DNA of 64,000 nt from Azospirillum formosense (GTDB lineage Bacteria; Pseudomonadota; Alphaproteobacteria; Azospirillales; Azospirillaceae). Below the pieces are notes generated by a model. That model was given only the letters and a program-made list of their open reading frames with translations, was not told where the DNA came from and ran no database searches. The DNA lies in the NCBI RefSeq assembly GCF_040500525.1, contig NZ_CP159404.1, positions 463,001 through 527,000 of the forward strand, read 5' to 3'. The translations under genes and the position numbers were made by a program. Below are positions 25,410 to 33,623 of the stretch, in pieces. Each line of letters starts with the position of its first letter. Position 1 is the first letter of the stretch.

Positions 25410-27131
25410 ATGAGCGGTATGGATCGGACCCTGCTGACCCAAGCCTACCGGAAGATCGGACGCGGCCTGCTTCTGGCCGGCGCCCTCACCTTCTTCGTCA
25501 ACATCCTAATGCTGGTGGTGCCGCTCTACACGATGCAGGTCTACGACCGCGTGATGAGCAGCCGCAGCCTGGAGACGCTGACGATGCTCGCGGTGATTTC
25601 CGTGGGCGGGCTGGTGCTGTACGGTGTGCTGGACTTCATCCGGGCGCGCGCCTTCCTGGTCTGCGGGGCGGTGATCGCGCACCGCTTCAACGTGCCGGCG
25701 CTGCAGGCGGCGATCGTGGACGCGCTGGGCGGCGGGACGCGCAACGCCGGCCAGACGATGCGCGACCTGAACGACCTGCGCAACTTCATGACCAGCAACG
25801 CCGTGGTGGTGCCGCTGGACCTGCTGTGGACGCCGATCTTCCTGGTCATCCTGTTCATCCTGCACCCGATCTATGGCTGGATCGCGGTGGGGTCGGCGCT
25901 GCTGCTGCTGACCATGAACGCGCTGACCGACGCGCTGACCCGCCGCCCCATCGCCGAGGCGAACGAGGCTTCGGCCAAGGTCTTCGCCGACGTCGCCAGC
26001 ACCGTCCGCCACGCCGAGGCCATCGAGGCCATGGGCATGCTGCCGCCGCTGGCCCGGCGCTGGCAGATGGCGCAGATCGGCTCCGCCTCGCTGATCGACC
26101 GCGGCGTGGTGCTGTCGCGCGGCATGGCCTCGGCCTCCCGCTCGCTGCGGCTGATCCTGCAGATCGCCACGATTTCCGCAGGCGCCGCCCTGGTCATCCG
26201 GAACGAGGCGTCGCCGGGCAGCATGATCGCCACCGGCATCATCATGGCCCGCCTCCTCCAGCCCTTCGAGCATCTGGTGGAGAACTGGCGGCAGTGGATC
26301 GTCGCCCAGACCGCCCACAAGCGCATCCGCGAGCTTCTGAACGGCGAGGGCGCGCGGCGCAGCACCATGCCGCTGCCCCGCCCCGACGGGCGCCTGACCG
26401 TCGACCGCGTCAGCCATGTGCCGAAGGGCCTGCAGCGCCCGGTGCTGCGCGGCGTCTCCTTCGCGCTGGAGCCGGGGGAGGTGCTGGGCATCATCGGGCC
26501 GTCGGGGGCCGGCAAATCGACGCTCGCCCGCCTGCTCGTCGGCATCTGGGAGCCCACCGCCGGCGGCATCTATCTCGACGGCACCAGCACCTTCCTGTGG
26601 GAGCGCGAGAGCTTCGGCCAGTATGTCGGCTATGTTCCGCAGTCGGTGGCTCTGCTCGACGGCACCATCGGCGAGAACATTTCCCGCATGGCCCAGGCCG
26701 ACCCGGCGGAGATCGTGCGCGCCGCCCGGCTGGCCGGCGTCCACGACATGATCGGGCGCCTGCCCTTCGGCTACGACACGCCGGTCGGCGAGAACGCCTT
26801 CGCCCTGTCCGGCGGCCAGCGGCAGCGCATCGCGCTGGCCCGTGCGCTGTTCGGCAAGCCCCGCCTGATCGTGCTGGACGAGCCCAACTCCAACCTCGAC
26901 CACGAGGGCGAGCAGGCGCTGCTGACCGCGATCAACCACGCGCGACGTGACGGCGCCACCATCGTGATGGTCGCCCACCGCCCCTCCATCGTGTCGGTCG
27001 CCGACAAGCTGCTCGTCCTCAAGGACGGCATGGTCGAGCATTTCGGCGAGCGCACCGACGTGCTGAAGATGGTCCAGCCCGGCGGCGCCGTGAAGGTGGC
27101 CCGGCTGGTCCGGACGGGAGAATCCGCATGA
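25410..27131 (+). CDS. Type I secretion system ABC transporter/permease, PrtD/LapB-like (573 aa)
   Basis: Inner-membrane exporter ATPase of a type I secretion system. A transmembrane domain (about 20-310; GRGLLLAGALTFFVNILMLV, LETLTMLAVISVGGLVLYGV) precedes the nucleotide-binding domain. Walker A is GIIGPSGAGKSTLARLL (near residue 360), the Q-loop region YVGYVPQSVALLDG, signature ALSGGQRQRIALARALF (near 467), and Walker B RLIVLDEPNSNLD. There is no C39 peptidase-like N-terminal domain, so the substrate is exported via a C-terminal signal. The start at 25410 (MSGMDRTLLTQAY) follows AAAGGAAT. It overlaps the membrane-fusion gene by 4 bp. The small RTX protein at 29545 is the obvious cargo candidate. 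The outer-membrane TolC partner is not in the window. Confidence 0.92.
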   Translation: MSGMDRTLLTQAYRKIGRGLLLAGALTFFVNILMLVVPLYTMQVYDRVMSSRSLETLTMLAVISVGGLVLYGVLDFIRARAFLVCGAVIAHRFNVPALQAAIVDALGGGTRNAGQTMRDLNDLRNFMTSNAVVVPLDLLWTPIFLVILFILHPIYGWIAVGSALLLLTMNALTDALTRRPIAEANEASAKVFADVASTVRHAEAIEAMGMLPPLARRWQMAQIGSASLIDRGVVLSRGMASASRSLRLILQIATISAGAALVIRNEASPGSMIATGIIMARLLQPFEHLVENWRQWIVAQTAHKRIRELLNGEGARRSTMPLPRPDGRLTVDRVSHVPKGLQRPVLRGVSFALEPGEVLGIIGPSGAGKSTLARLLVGIWEPTAGGIYLDGTSTFLWERESFGQYVGYVPQSVALLDGTIGENISRMAQADPAEIVRAARLAGVHDMIGRLPFGYDTPVGENAFALSGGQRQRIALARALFGKPRLIVLDEPNSNLDHEGEQALLTAINHARRDGATIVMVAHRPSIVSVADKLLVLKDGMVEHFGERTDVLKMVQPGGAVKVARLVRTGESA

Positions 27132-28501
27132 CCGACACGACGATCACCCCGGCCCCGGCCGCGCAATCCCCCCTCACTGCCGCTTGGTCGCCGGTCATCG
27201 ACATGACCCCGCACGAGCCGACGCTGCGCGGCACCGCGCTGGCCGGAGCGCTGGCCGTCGCCATCGGCTTCGGCGGCTTCTTCGGTTGGGCCTTCACCGC
27301 CAGCCTGGACAGCGCGGCCATCGCGCCGGGCACCATCATGGTGGAAAGCCACCGCAAGACCGTTTCCCACCTGGAGGGCGGCATCCTCAGCGAGCTGCTG
27401 GTCAAGGACGGCGACATGGTGGCGGCCGGGCAGGTCCTGCTGCGGCTCGACACCACGCAGAGCGGCGCGGTGGTCGCCCAGCTTCACGGGCAGTACTGGA
27501 CCTCGCTGGCCCGGCTGGCGCGGCTGCGCGCCGAGCAGACCGACGCCAAGGCGCCGGTCTACGCCGACGAGCTGGTGGCGGCCGCCAAGACCAGCACCGT
27601 CGCCGCCGAGGCCCTGGCCGCCGAACAGCGCCTGTTCGAATCGCGACGCGACGCCTATGAGGGGCAGATCTCCATCCAGCGCAAGCGGATCGGCCAGCTC
27701 CGCGACGAGCTGGTGGCGCTGGAGTCGCAGCGCGTCGCCGCCAACGACCGGCTGCGCTACACCCAGGACGAGCTGCGGATCGTCGAGACGCTGCTCGCCA
27801 AGGGCTACGAGCGCAAGCCGCGCATGCTGGAGCTTCAGCGCAACGTCGCCGACACCCGGGGCCGGCTGGGCGAGATCCAGGCCGACAAGTCGAAGGCCGA
27901 GCAGGGAATCGCCGCGGCGGAACTGGAGATCATCAACCTCGGCAACAACCGCCGCTCGGAGGTCGGGAACGAGCTTCAGACCATCCAGGCCACCGTGTCG
28001 GACCTGTCGGAGCGGCTGCGCAGCGCCGGCGACGTGCTGAAGCGCCAGGAACTCGTCGCTCCCCAGGCGGGCCGGGTCACCAACCTGCGCTTCTACACGC
28101 CGGGCGGCGTCATCCCGGCGGGCCAGGGCATCCTGGACATCGTCCCGCAGGACGACGGGCTGATCGTCGAGGCCCGGGTCTCCCCCGCCGACGTGCAGAA
28201 CATCGACGTGGGCGGCAGCTCCATGGTGCGGCTGGTCGGCTACCGCCAGCGGCTGGTCCCGCCGGTCCAGGGGAAGGTGCTGACCCTCTCCGCCGACCAG
28301 CTTGAGGACGAGCGCACCGGCCAGGCCTACTTCCTCGCCCGTATCAGCTTGGATGCCGCGGCGCTGAAGGCCCTGCCGAACGTGGACCTGCATCCCGGCA
28401 TGCCGACCGAGGTGATGATCCACGGCCACACCCGCAAGGCCATCGAGTATTTCCTGACGCCGCTGACCGACGGCATGAACCGCGCCTTCCGCGAGAACTG
28501 A
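27128..28501 (+). CDS. HlyD-family membrane fusion protein of type I secretion (457 aa)
   Basis: Periplasmic adaptor linking the ABC exporter to an outer-membrane TolC channel. It has a short cytoplasmic N terminus and one transmembrane segment (ALAGALAVAIGFGGFFGWAF, residues about 37-57). The lipoyl half-motif VSHLEGGILSELLVKDGDMV is followed by a long coiled coil (about 110-290, rich in heptad Leu/Glu/Arg). The C-terminal beta-barrel region has APQAGRVTNLRFYTPGGVI and VDLHPGMPTEVMIHGHTRKA, the HlyD/PrtE signature. Starts within the ABC gene (ATGA overlap), so the two are translationally coupled. Confidence 0.93.
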   Translation: MTDTTITPAPAAQSPLTAAWSPVIDMTPHEPTLRGTALAGALAVAIGFGGFFGWAFTASLDSAAIAPGTIMVESHRKTVSHLEGGILSELLVKDGDMVAAGQVLLRLDTTQSGAVVAQLHGQYWTSLARLARLRAEQTDAKAPVYADELVAAAKTSTVAAEALAAEQRLFESRRDAYEGQISIQRKRIGQLRDELVALESQRVAANDRLRYTQDELRIVETLLAKGYERKPRMLELQRNVADTRGRLGEIQADKSKAEQGIAAAELEIINLGNNRRSEVGNELQTIQATVSDLSERLRSAGDVLKRQELVAPQAGRVTNLRFYTPGGVIPAGQGILDIVPQDDGLIVEARVSPADVQNIDVGGSSMVRLVGYRQRLVPPVQGKVLTLSADQLEDERTGQAYFLARISLDAAALKALPNVDLHPGMPTEVMIHGHTRKAIEYFLTPLTDGMNRAFREN

Positions 28502-28527
28502 CCGCGGCGCCGTGGCGCCGGATCATT

Positions 28528-28592
28528 TCGCACGCTCCCCCGTTGCCCAGCAGGCAAGACAAGGCCGACAGGCCAAGGAAGGGAGCGTGCGA
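28528..28592 (+). promoter_or_regulatory. Long-range hairpin covering the RBS of the 71-aa gene
   Basis: TCGCACGCTCCC (28528-28539) pairs perfectly over 12 bp with GGGAGCGTGCGA (28581-28592), which ends 2 bp before the ATG at 28595. The GGAAGGGAG ribosome-binding site is partly in the 3' arm. The 41-nt loop holds GGCCgacaGGCC. It may be a terminator after the hlyD gene, a translation gate, or both. Confidence 0.6.
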
Positions 28593-28594
28593 GC

Positions 28595-28810
28595 ATGACC
28601 ACACAGTGGGACCGGAACACCCTGAAGCGCGTCGCCGACGCCATCGGCGACGTCCATCTTTACGACAAGCACCACACCGGCGAGTTCATCGCCATGCGCC
28701 TGCGCGATTCGCTGGCCGACAGCCCCGGCTATGATCAAGCGGCGGTCGACGACAAGCTGATGCAGTTGGCGCGGATCGCCCTGGACGCCGCGGAAGCGGG
28801 AAAAGTCTGA
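28595..28810 (+). CDS. Small acidic/helical protein of unknown function (71 aa)
   Basis: Begins MTTQWDRNTLKRVADAIGDV and ends LARIALDAAEAGKV. No signal peptide, membrane segment or recognised motif. It is predicted mostly helical from composition and carries a HHTGEF segment. A GGAAGGGAG ribosome-binding site precedes the start but lies in a 12-bp stem. It sits 93 bp downstream of the membrane-fusion gene and 734 bp upstream of the RTX gene, so an accessory role in type I secretion or its control is possible. I do not recognise a family. Coding status is supported by the RBS, codon-position GC pattern and clean boundaries. Confidence 0.6.
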   Translation: MTTQWDRNTLKRVADAIGDVHLYDKHHTGEFIAMRLRDSLADSPGYDQAAVDDKLMQLARIALDAAEAGKV

Positions 28811-29023
28811 CCCCGCCCAGACGCAAGACAGCGGCGCAAGACAAAAATTTTCGCCCCTCCGGGGGCATCGGTGGCGGCCCTCCGGCGGCCTTCGGCCCGG
28901 CAGCGGCGGGCCGCCGGAGCGGGCTGGGCCCGAGGAAACGCCCGGCCGATCGATCCGGAAGCGTGCTGTCCGGCGGCCAACCACACCAGCCGGGCCATAC
29001 GGCGCAGCCGCCGCTTTCAAATT

Positions 29024-29070
29024 CCGGTTTTTAAAGGCGCCGGTGTTCCGCTCCCGGTTTTTAAAAGGCG
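29024..29070. repeat. Two direct CCGGTTTTTAAA(A)GGCG repeats
   Basis: CCGGTTTTTAAAGGCG at 29024-29039 and CCGGTTTTTAAAAGGCG at 29054-29070, 30 bp apart. The AT-rich core TTTTTAAA inside GC-rich flanks stands out. Function unknown; a protein-binding site is possible. Confidence 0.5.
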
Positions 29071-29434
29071 GTGGTTTTGAATGCGCCGCAGCATCGCGCG
29101 GCGCCACCAAAGAGCAATGATCAACGACATAATCCTAAGCCAAACGCATAGGACCAGTGGGTCATTTCAGGGCATTTCGACGAAATTCGACAAAACCCGC
29201 CCCCTGGCGACTTTGAAAGTATTATGAGCCAACATTTCAAAACCTTCCATTAACCATTAGTCTTCGCCCTGAACTGATGGCTCAAAAACCATCATCAAGC
29301 ACCACGTCCAAAATTAGATGTTTAGATTTTCGAAGGGCTTTGAAGCCAAGGTGACAGGAATGACGTAATGAACGTTGATGATTATTGTGTTTTGACTCTT
29401 TGAACTCAAGATTTGCCTGGGTTTGACCTTACGT

Positions 29435-29462
29435 TTGTCACAGCCTCTCCGAACGGTATTTG
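29435..29462 (+). promoter_or_regulatory. Possible sigma-70-type promoter of the RTX gene
   Basis: TTGTCA, 16-nt spacer, TATTTG, giving a leader of about 75 nt before the RTX start. Match to consensus is moderate and other promoters in this AT-rich stretch are possible. Confidence 0.3.
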
Positions 29463-29544
29463 GGTAAAGGCTAAGGGGTACCTCGCCATTTCGGGGTAGG
29501 AAATCCCCCACCCCACCGAATCCCATCGTTAAGGAGTATGATTC

Positions 29545-30366
29545 ATGGCCACCCTTCCTGGCGGCAACTATGACGACATCATCACCGGCACCAACGGCAA
29601 CGACTTCATCGACGGCGGCAACGGTGACGACATCCTGATGGGTGGCAACGGCGCCGACACGATCCTGGGCGGTGACGGGCGCGACGCCCTGTTCGGCGGG
29701 AACGGCGACGATCTGCTGAGCGGCGGCAGCGGGGCCGACGTCCTGGACGGCGGCAACGGCAACGACACGCTGGAAGGCGGAGACGGCGACGATTACCTAT
29801 CGGGCGGCAACGGCGACGACGTGCTGATCGGCGGCCGCGGCAACGACATCCTCGACGGCGGGAACGGCGACGATGTCCTGAACGGCGGCGACGGCGCCGA
29901 CATCCTGCGGGGCGGCAACGGCGACGACGTCCTGATGGGCGGCGGCCACAACGATTACCTGGATGGCGGTGCGGGCAACGACATCCTGATGGGCGGCACC
30001 GGCGACGACATCCTGAAGGGTGGCGAGGGCGACGACTACCTGTCCGGCGGTGACGGCAACGACATCCTGGAAGGCGGTGCGGGCAACGACATCCTGATCG
30101 GCGGCGCCGGCAACGACATCTTCGTCTTCTCCGGCGGTGGCGGCCAGGACGTGGTTCTCGACTTCCGCGCCGGCGAGGACGTCCTCCAGATCGAGCGCAA
30201 CATCAACGGTCTGGAGATCAACGACGCCTCCGATCTGGCGGCCCGCGTCACCGACATGGGCGGCAACGCCGTGATCGATCTCGGCAACGGCGACAGCATC
30301 ATGCTGAAGGGCGTTTCGGCCGACGAAGTTCACAACAATCCGAACGACTTCTTCGTCATTCACTAA
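29545..30366 (+). CDS. Small RTX-repeat calcium-binding protein, probable type I secretion substrate (273 aa)
   Basis: About 19 consecutive nonapeptides of the GGxGxDxLx type (residues about 22-195, for example GGNGDDILM and GGAGNDILI), one of them degenerate (MGGGHNDYL). The C-terminal segment of about 75 residues (VFSGGGGQDVVLDFRAGEDV ... HNNPNDFFVIH) resembles the uncleaved type I secretion signal region. RTX repeats bind calcium and fold into a parallel beta-roll outside the cell. There is no N-terminal signal peptide and no catalytic, adhesin or hydrolase domain, so the protein is essentially a free beta-roll. It follows the type I exporter genes by about 1 kb and has its own AT-rich promoter region and a terminator. 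A structural matrix or surface-layer-like role is inferred. Confidence 0.9.
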   Translation: MATLPGGNYDDIITGTNGNDFIDGGNGDDILMGGNGADTILGGDGRDALFGGNGDDLLSGGSGADVLDGGNGNDTLEGGDGDDYLSGGNGDDVLIGGRGNDILDGGNGDDVLNGGDGADILRGGNGDDVLMGGGHNDYLDGGAGNDILMGGTGDDILKGGEGDDYLSGGDGNDILEGGAGNDILIGGAGNDIFVFSGGGGQDVVLDFRAGEDVLQIERNINGLEINDASDLAARVTDMGGNAVIDLGNGDSIMLKGVSADEVHNNPNDFFVIH

Positions 30367-30391
30367 GCCGTAACCCACCCAGCGACCGGAC

Positions 30392-30418
30392 CGGCGGCGT
30401 GCTTTCCGCACGCCGCCG
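30392..30418 (+). terminator. Hairpin after the RTX gene
   Basis: Perfect 11-bp stem CGGCGGCGTGC / GCACGCCGCCG with loop TTTCC, 25 bp after the RTX stop. No U-tract. It may let highly expressed RTX mRNA end before the glycosyltransferase genes while allowing some readthrough. Confidence 0.65.
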
Positions 30419-30439
30419 ATGGGTCCGGCTAAGGAACGC

Positions 30440-32791
30440 ATGACCGTGCTCGCCGTCCTGCCGGCCTCCGCCTCCATCGCGTCCGCCCAGCTCCATGCGC
30501 TCGGCGACGACTTCGTGCTCGCCTCGTGGGAGAGCGACGGACCGGAGCCCTCCGGCCGCGTCGTTCCCACCCTCGACGGCGAGGAGGTCCGGCCTCCCTA
30601 CACCACCTTGTCCGTGCGGACGAGCTGGGGTGGGCAGCGGGTGCTGTCGATCCTGCGGGCGCCCCGGACCTCCGGCGCGCCCGTCCGTTTCGTGGCCCAG
30701 AACCGCGTCGTCGCGGAGGTCCTGGCCGAACCGCAGGTCCCCGATCCCGACCCCGCCTTCCTGCTGGGCAGTCTCGACGCGCCCTCGCGGCTGCGCGTCG
30801 TCCGTTTCCTCTTCGATTTCGCGCGCTCCACCCCGGCTCTACGCAGCGACGCCGGCTTCGCCGCGGTCTGCCGCCGCATGGTGCTGGAGCTGTCGCCCAC
30901 CCCCTCACCGCTCGTCGCCCGCGCCCTGGCGACCGACGAGCTTCTGCTCTGCGGTGGGTCGCTCTCGTCGGGCTTCGGCGAGGTGACGGGGGCCGTCATC
31001 ATCACGGCGGGCGCCGTCGGCCCCTCCCCCTTCGATGTCTGCGTCGGCTCCGCGCTGGACCGGCGCGGCCGCGCGGCCATGTCGCTGCTGGTTGACAAGG
31101 CGCTGTGCGCGCCGGGCAACCTGTTGGTGGTTCTCGGCCGCAACGGGCTGGCCTGCCGTGCCTTCTCGGCCGTGGCGCCCAACCTGCCGAGCCTGACCGA
31201 GCGGCTGTCCACCCGCCGCGACACGCCGCTGGAGCTGCGCCAGTACATTCTGAACGCGCTCGCCCGGCGCGGTCGGTCGGACGCCACGGCGGCGGCGGCG
31301 GTGCGCGAGCTTCAGGTGCTCGCCCCGCTGCCCAAGCGGCAGGTCGCCGACGCCAAGCGCTCGATCGGCGCCGCCCTCGACCTCGCCGTGCCGACCGGCG
31401 ACGGCGGGCTGTTCCTGGCCGGCTGGGTGCACGACCCGCACGGCCTGTCCGGCGGCCTCACCGTGCACACGCCCTTCGGCGGCGAGCGCCGGCTGGAGGT
31501 GCTTGAGCATCGTTTCCCGCGCGAGGACGTGGCGAAGCTGTTCGGCACCGCGCCGTCCACCGACCGCAGCGGCTTCGTCGCCTACCTGCCCGGCGCGCCC
31601 GAGCCCGCCGCGGCGCTCCAGGTCCATGCGGAGCTTCGCCTCGGCTCCGGCGGGTCGATCCGGCTGGTGCCGCCGCTGCGCCCGCTGTCGCCCGCCGACG
31701 CCCGCGCCGCGGTTCTGGGCAGCCTGCCGCCGCAGCACGCGACGCCGCTGGTTTTGGAAACCGTGATCGCCCCGGCTGTGGCACCACTCCACGCCGCCCA
31801 CATGGTGAGCCGCGGCGAGCCGGAAACCGTCACCTTCGGGCGCGGTCCGGAGACGCCCGCCGTCTCGGTCGTCATCCCGCTCTACAAGGCGCTGGAGTTC
31901 CTGCGCTTCCAACTCTCCAGCTTCGCCACCGATCCCGGCATGGCCGGGGCGGAGCTGATCTTCGTGCTCGACAGCCCGGAACAGCGCGACGAGCTGGTGC
32001 ACATGCTGCACGGCTTCCACGCGCTCTACGGCCTGCCGATGCGGGTGCTGGTGCAGCCGGCCAATTACGGCTATTCGGCGGCCAACAACGCCGGCGTCGC
32101 GGCCTCCACCGGGCGCACGCTGCTGTTCCTGAATTCCGACGTGATCCCCGACCAGCCCGGCTGGCTGCCCGTCCTGCTCGCCGCGCTGGAACGCGCCCCC
32201 GGCACCGGGGCGGTCGGGCCGAAGCTGCTGTTCGACGACGACAGCCTGCAGCACGCCGGCCTCTACTTCGACCGCGACGTCCGCGGGCGCTGGTACAACC
32301 ATCACTTCTTCAAGGGTTTGCCGCGCGACTTCCTGCCCGCCCGGCGGGAGCGCAGCGTGCCCGGCGTGACCGGCGCCTGCCTGATGATGACCCGCGAGAC
32401 CTTCGACGCGGTGGGCGGATTCTGCGAGGACTACGTCATCGGCGACTACGAGGATTCCGACCTCTGCCTGCGCGTCCGCAAGGCGGGGCTCGACATCCGC
32501 TACGTCCCGTCGGTGGAGCTGTACCATCTGGAGCGACGCTCCATCAGCCGGCACCAGGGCTACACCCGCGGCGTCGCCTCCGAATACAACGGCTGGCTCC
32601 ACGCCCGCCGCTGGTCCGCGATGATGGAGGAGCTGGCCGCGCGCGACTGGAACGAGGCGCCGCCACCGCCCGCGCTGGAGGACAGCCTGATGCGCCCGCT
32701 GTCGGCGGGCGCTCCCACGGACACCGCCCTTCCCGTTGCCGTTCCCGGAAAATCCCGCCTGTTCGGGCGCGCGAACCGGAACCGGAGCTGA
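30440..32791 (+). CDS. Large GT2-family glycosyltransferase with N-terminal accessory domain (783 aa)
   Basis: The C-terminal GT-A domain (about residues 474-720) is complete. It shows VSVVIPLYKALEFLRFQL, PANYGYSAANNAGVAASTG, the metal-binding DxD-equivalent in LLFLNSDVIPDQPGW (near 564), LLFDDDSLQHAGLYF, and GDYEDSDLCLRVRKAGLD with the catalytic acidic pair. The first 470 residues have no recognised fold but contain LFLAGWVHDPHGLSGGL, a module shared with the proteins at 34918 and 41075. No membrane segment. The start at 30440 (MTVLAVLPAS) follows AAGGAACGC; an ATG at 30419 lies just after the hairpin. It probably transfers a sugar to a lipid-linked or protein acceptor in surface glycan synthesis. 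First gene of a five-gene module with 4-bp overlaps. Confidence 0.86.
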   Translation: MTVLAVLPASASIASAQLHALGDDFVLASWESDGPEPSGRVVPTLDGEEVRPPYTTLSVRTSWGGQRVLSILRAPRTSGAPVRFVAQNRVVAEVLAEPQVPDPDPAFLLGSLDAPSRLRVVRFLFDFARSTPALRSDAGFAAVCRRMVLELSPTPSPLVARALATDELLLCGGSLSSGFGEVTGAVIITAGAVGPSPFDVCVGSALDRRGRAAMSLLVDKALCAPGNLLVVLGRNGLACRAFSAVAPNLPSLTERLSTRRDTPLELRQYILNALARRGRSDATAAAAVRELQVLAPLPKRQVADAKRSIGAALDLAVPTGDGGLFLAGWVHDPHGLSGGLTVHTPFGGERRLEVLEHRFPREDVAKLFGTAPSTDRSGFVAYLPGAPEPAAALQVHAELRLGSGGSIRLVPPLRPLSPADARAAVLGSLPPQHATPLVLETVIAPAVAPLHAAHMVSRGEPETVTFGRGPETPAVSVVIPLYKALEFLRFQLSSFATDPGMAGAELIFVLDSPEQRDELVHMLHGFHALYGLPMRVLVQPANYGYSAANNAGVAASTGRTLLFLNSDVIPDQPGWLPVLLAALERAPGTGAVGPKLLFDDDSLQHAGLYFDRDVRGRWYNHHFFKGLPRDFLPARRERSVPGVTGACLMMTRETFDAVGGFCEDYVIGDYEDSDLCLRVRKAGLDIRYVPSVELYHLERRSISRHQGYTRGVASEYNGWLHARRWSAMMEELAARDWNEAPPPPALEDSLMRPLSAGAPTDTALPVAVPGKSRLFGRANRNRS

Positions 32792-32795
32792 CCCC

Positions 32796-33623
32796 ATGAA
32801 CGAGATCCTCACCGGGCGCCGCCTCGCCGTCCTGCGCCGCAACACCGACCCGCGGCTGGAATGGCTGTGCGCGCAGATCGCCCGCAACCGCTTCCTGCCC
32901 GTGCCGCCGCCGGACCGCGTGTTCATCGGCGACGGCGACTTCCGGGCCATCGGGGCGGAGTTCCTGCGCCACTTCGTGCGCGTCGGCGGGCTGAAGCCGA
33001 AGCACCGCGTGCTGGAGATCGGCTGCGGCATCGGGCGCATGGCCGTGCCGCTGACCCAGTATCTGGACTCCAGCTACGACGGCGTCGACATCGTCGAGGA
33101 CGGCATCCGCTGGTGCGCGGAGACGATCACCCCGGCCTATCCGGAGTTCCGCTTCCGCACGCTCGACGTGGCGAACGCGCTCTACAACCCCGGCGGGGCG
33201 GAGGACGCGGCGCGGACCCGCCTGCCCTTCCCCGACGGCGGGCACGACTTCGTCATCCTGACCTCGGTCATCACCCACCTGCGGACGGCGGAGACGGTGC
33301 GCTACGCCGCGGAGATCGCCCGCGTGCTGAAGCCGGGCGGGCGCTGCTTCCTCAGCCTGTTCCTGGTGGACGCCCGCGCGCGGGACGGCATCGCCAAGAA
33401 GACCGCCCGCCCGGCCTTCCTCGAGGCTGCCGGACCTGAGTTCATCGCCGACGAGGCCAACCCGAACGCCGCCGTCGCCTACGACGAATCCTTCCTGCTC
33501 GGCACCTTCGCGGAACAGGGGCTGCGCCCGGCGCGCCCGGTCCTGCGCGGCCACTGGAGCGGGCAGCGCAACGCCGAGAATTTCCAGGATATCCTGGTCC
33601 TGGAGAAGGAGGGCGCGCGATGA
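32796..33623 (+). CDS. SAM-dependent methyltransferase (275 aa)
   Basis: Class I Rossmann methyltransferase. The SAM motif is VLEIGCGIGRMAVPLTQYL (near residue 72). Motif II acidic residues are in YDGVDIVEDGIRW, motif III is LPFPDGGHDFVILTSVITHL, and RVLKPGGRCFLSLFL is typical post-motif sequence. The start at 32796 (MNEILTGRRLAVLRRN) lies 4 bp after the GT2 stop; the end overlaps the next glycosyltransferase by 4 bp (ATGA). Context implies methylation of a sugar or glycan intermediate, for example capping; the acceptor is not determinable. Confidence 0.88.
   Translation: MNEILTGRRLAVLRRNTDPRLEWLCAQIARNRFLPVPPPDRVFIGDGDFRAIGAEFLRHFVRVGGLKPKHRVLEIGCGIGRMAVPLTQYLDSSYDGVDIVEDGIRWCAETITPAYPEFRFRTLDVANALYNPGGAEDAARTRLPFPDGGHDFVILTSVITHLRTAETVRYAAEIARVLKPGGRCFLSLFLVDARARDGIAKKTARPAFLEAAGPEFIADEANPNAAVAYDESFLLGTFAEQGLRPARPVLRGHWSGQRNAENFQDILVLEKEGAR

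Larger units (their letters stand above)
28811..29544. other. Long intergenic region upstream of the RTX gene
   Basis: 734 bp without a convincing gene. The first part is very GC-rich with an 11-bp inverted repeat CTCCGGCGGCC (28880-28890) / GGCCGCCGGAG (28909-28919), possibly a terminator. Next are two direct CCGGTTTTTAAA repeats. From about 29130 the GC content drops sharply, with TTAACCAT at 29250-29257 and a possible sigma-70-like promoter near 29435-29462. The leader ends TAAGGAGTATGATTC before the RTX start. A long 5' UTR or an unannotated small RNA is possible. Confidence 0.55.

Noticed and set aside
29545-30300. Possible CRISPR or tandem-repeat array
   Set aside because: The 27-bp periodicity encodes RTX nonapeptides with variable wobble bases and no unique spacers. 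It is a coding repeat, not CRISPR. None of the dispersed repeats forms an array either.
29797-30570. Open frame antisense to the RTX gene
   Set aside because: Val/Ala-rich product arising from the complement of RTX codons; no motif or ribosome-binding site.
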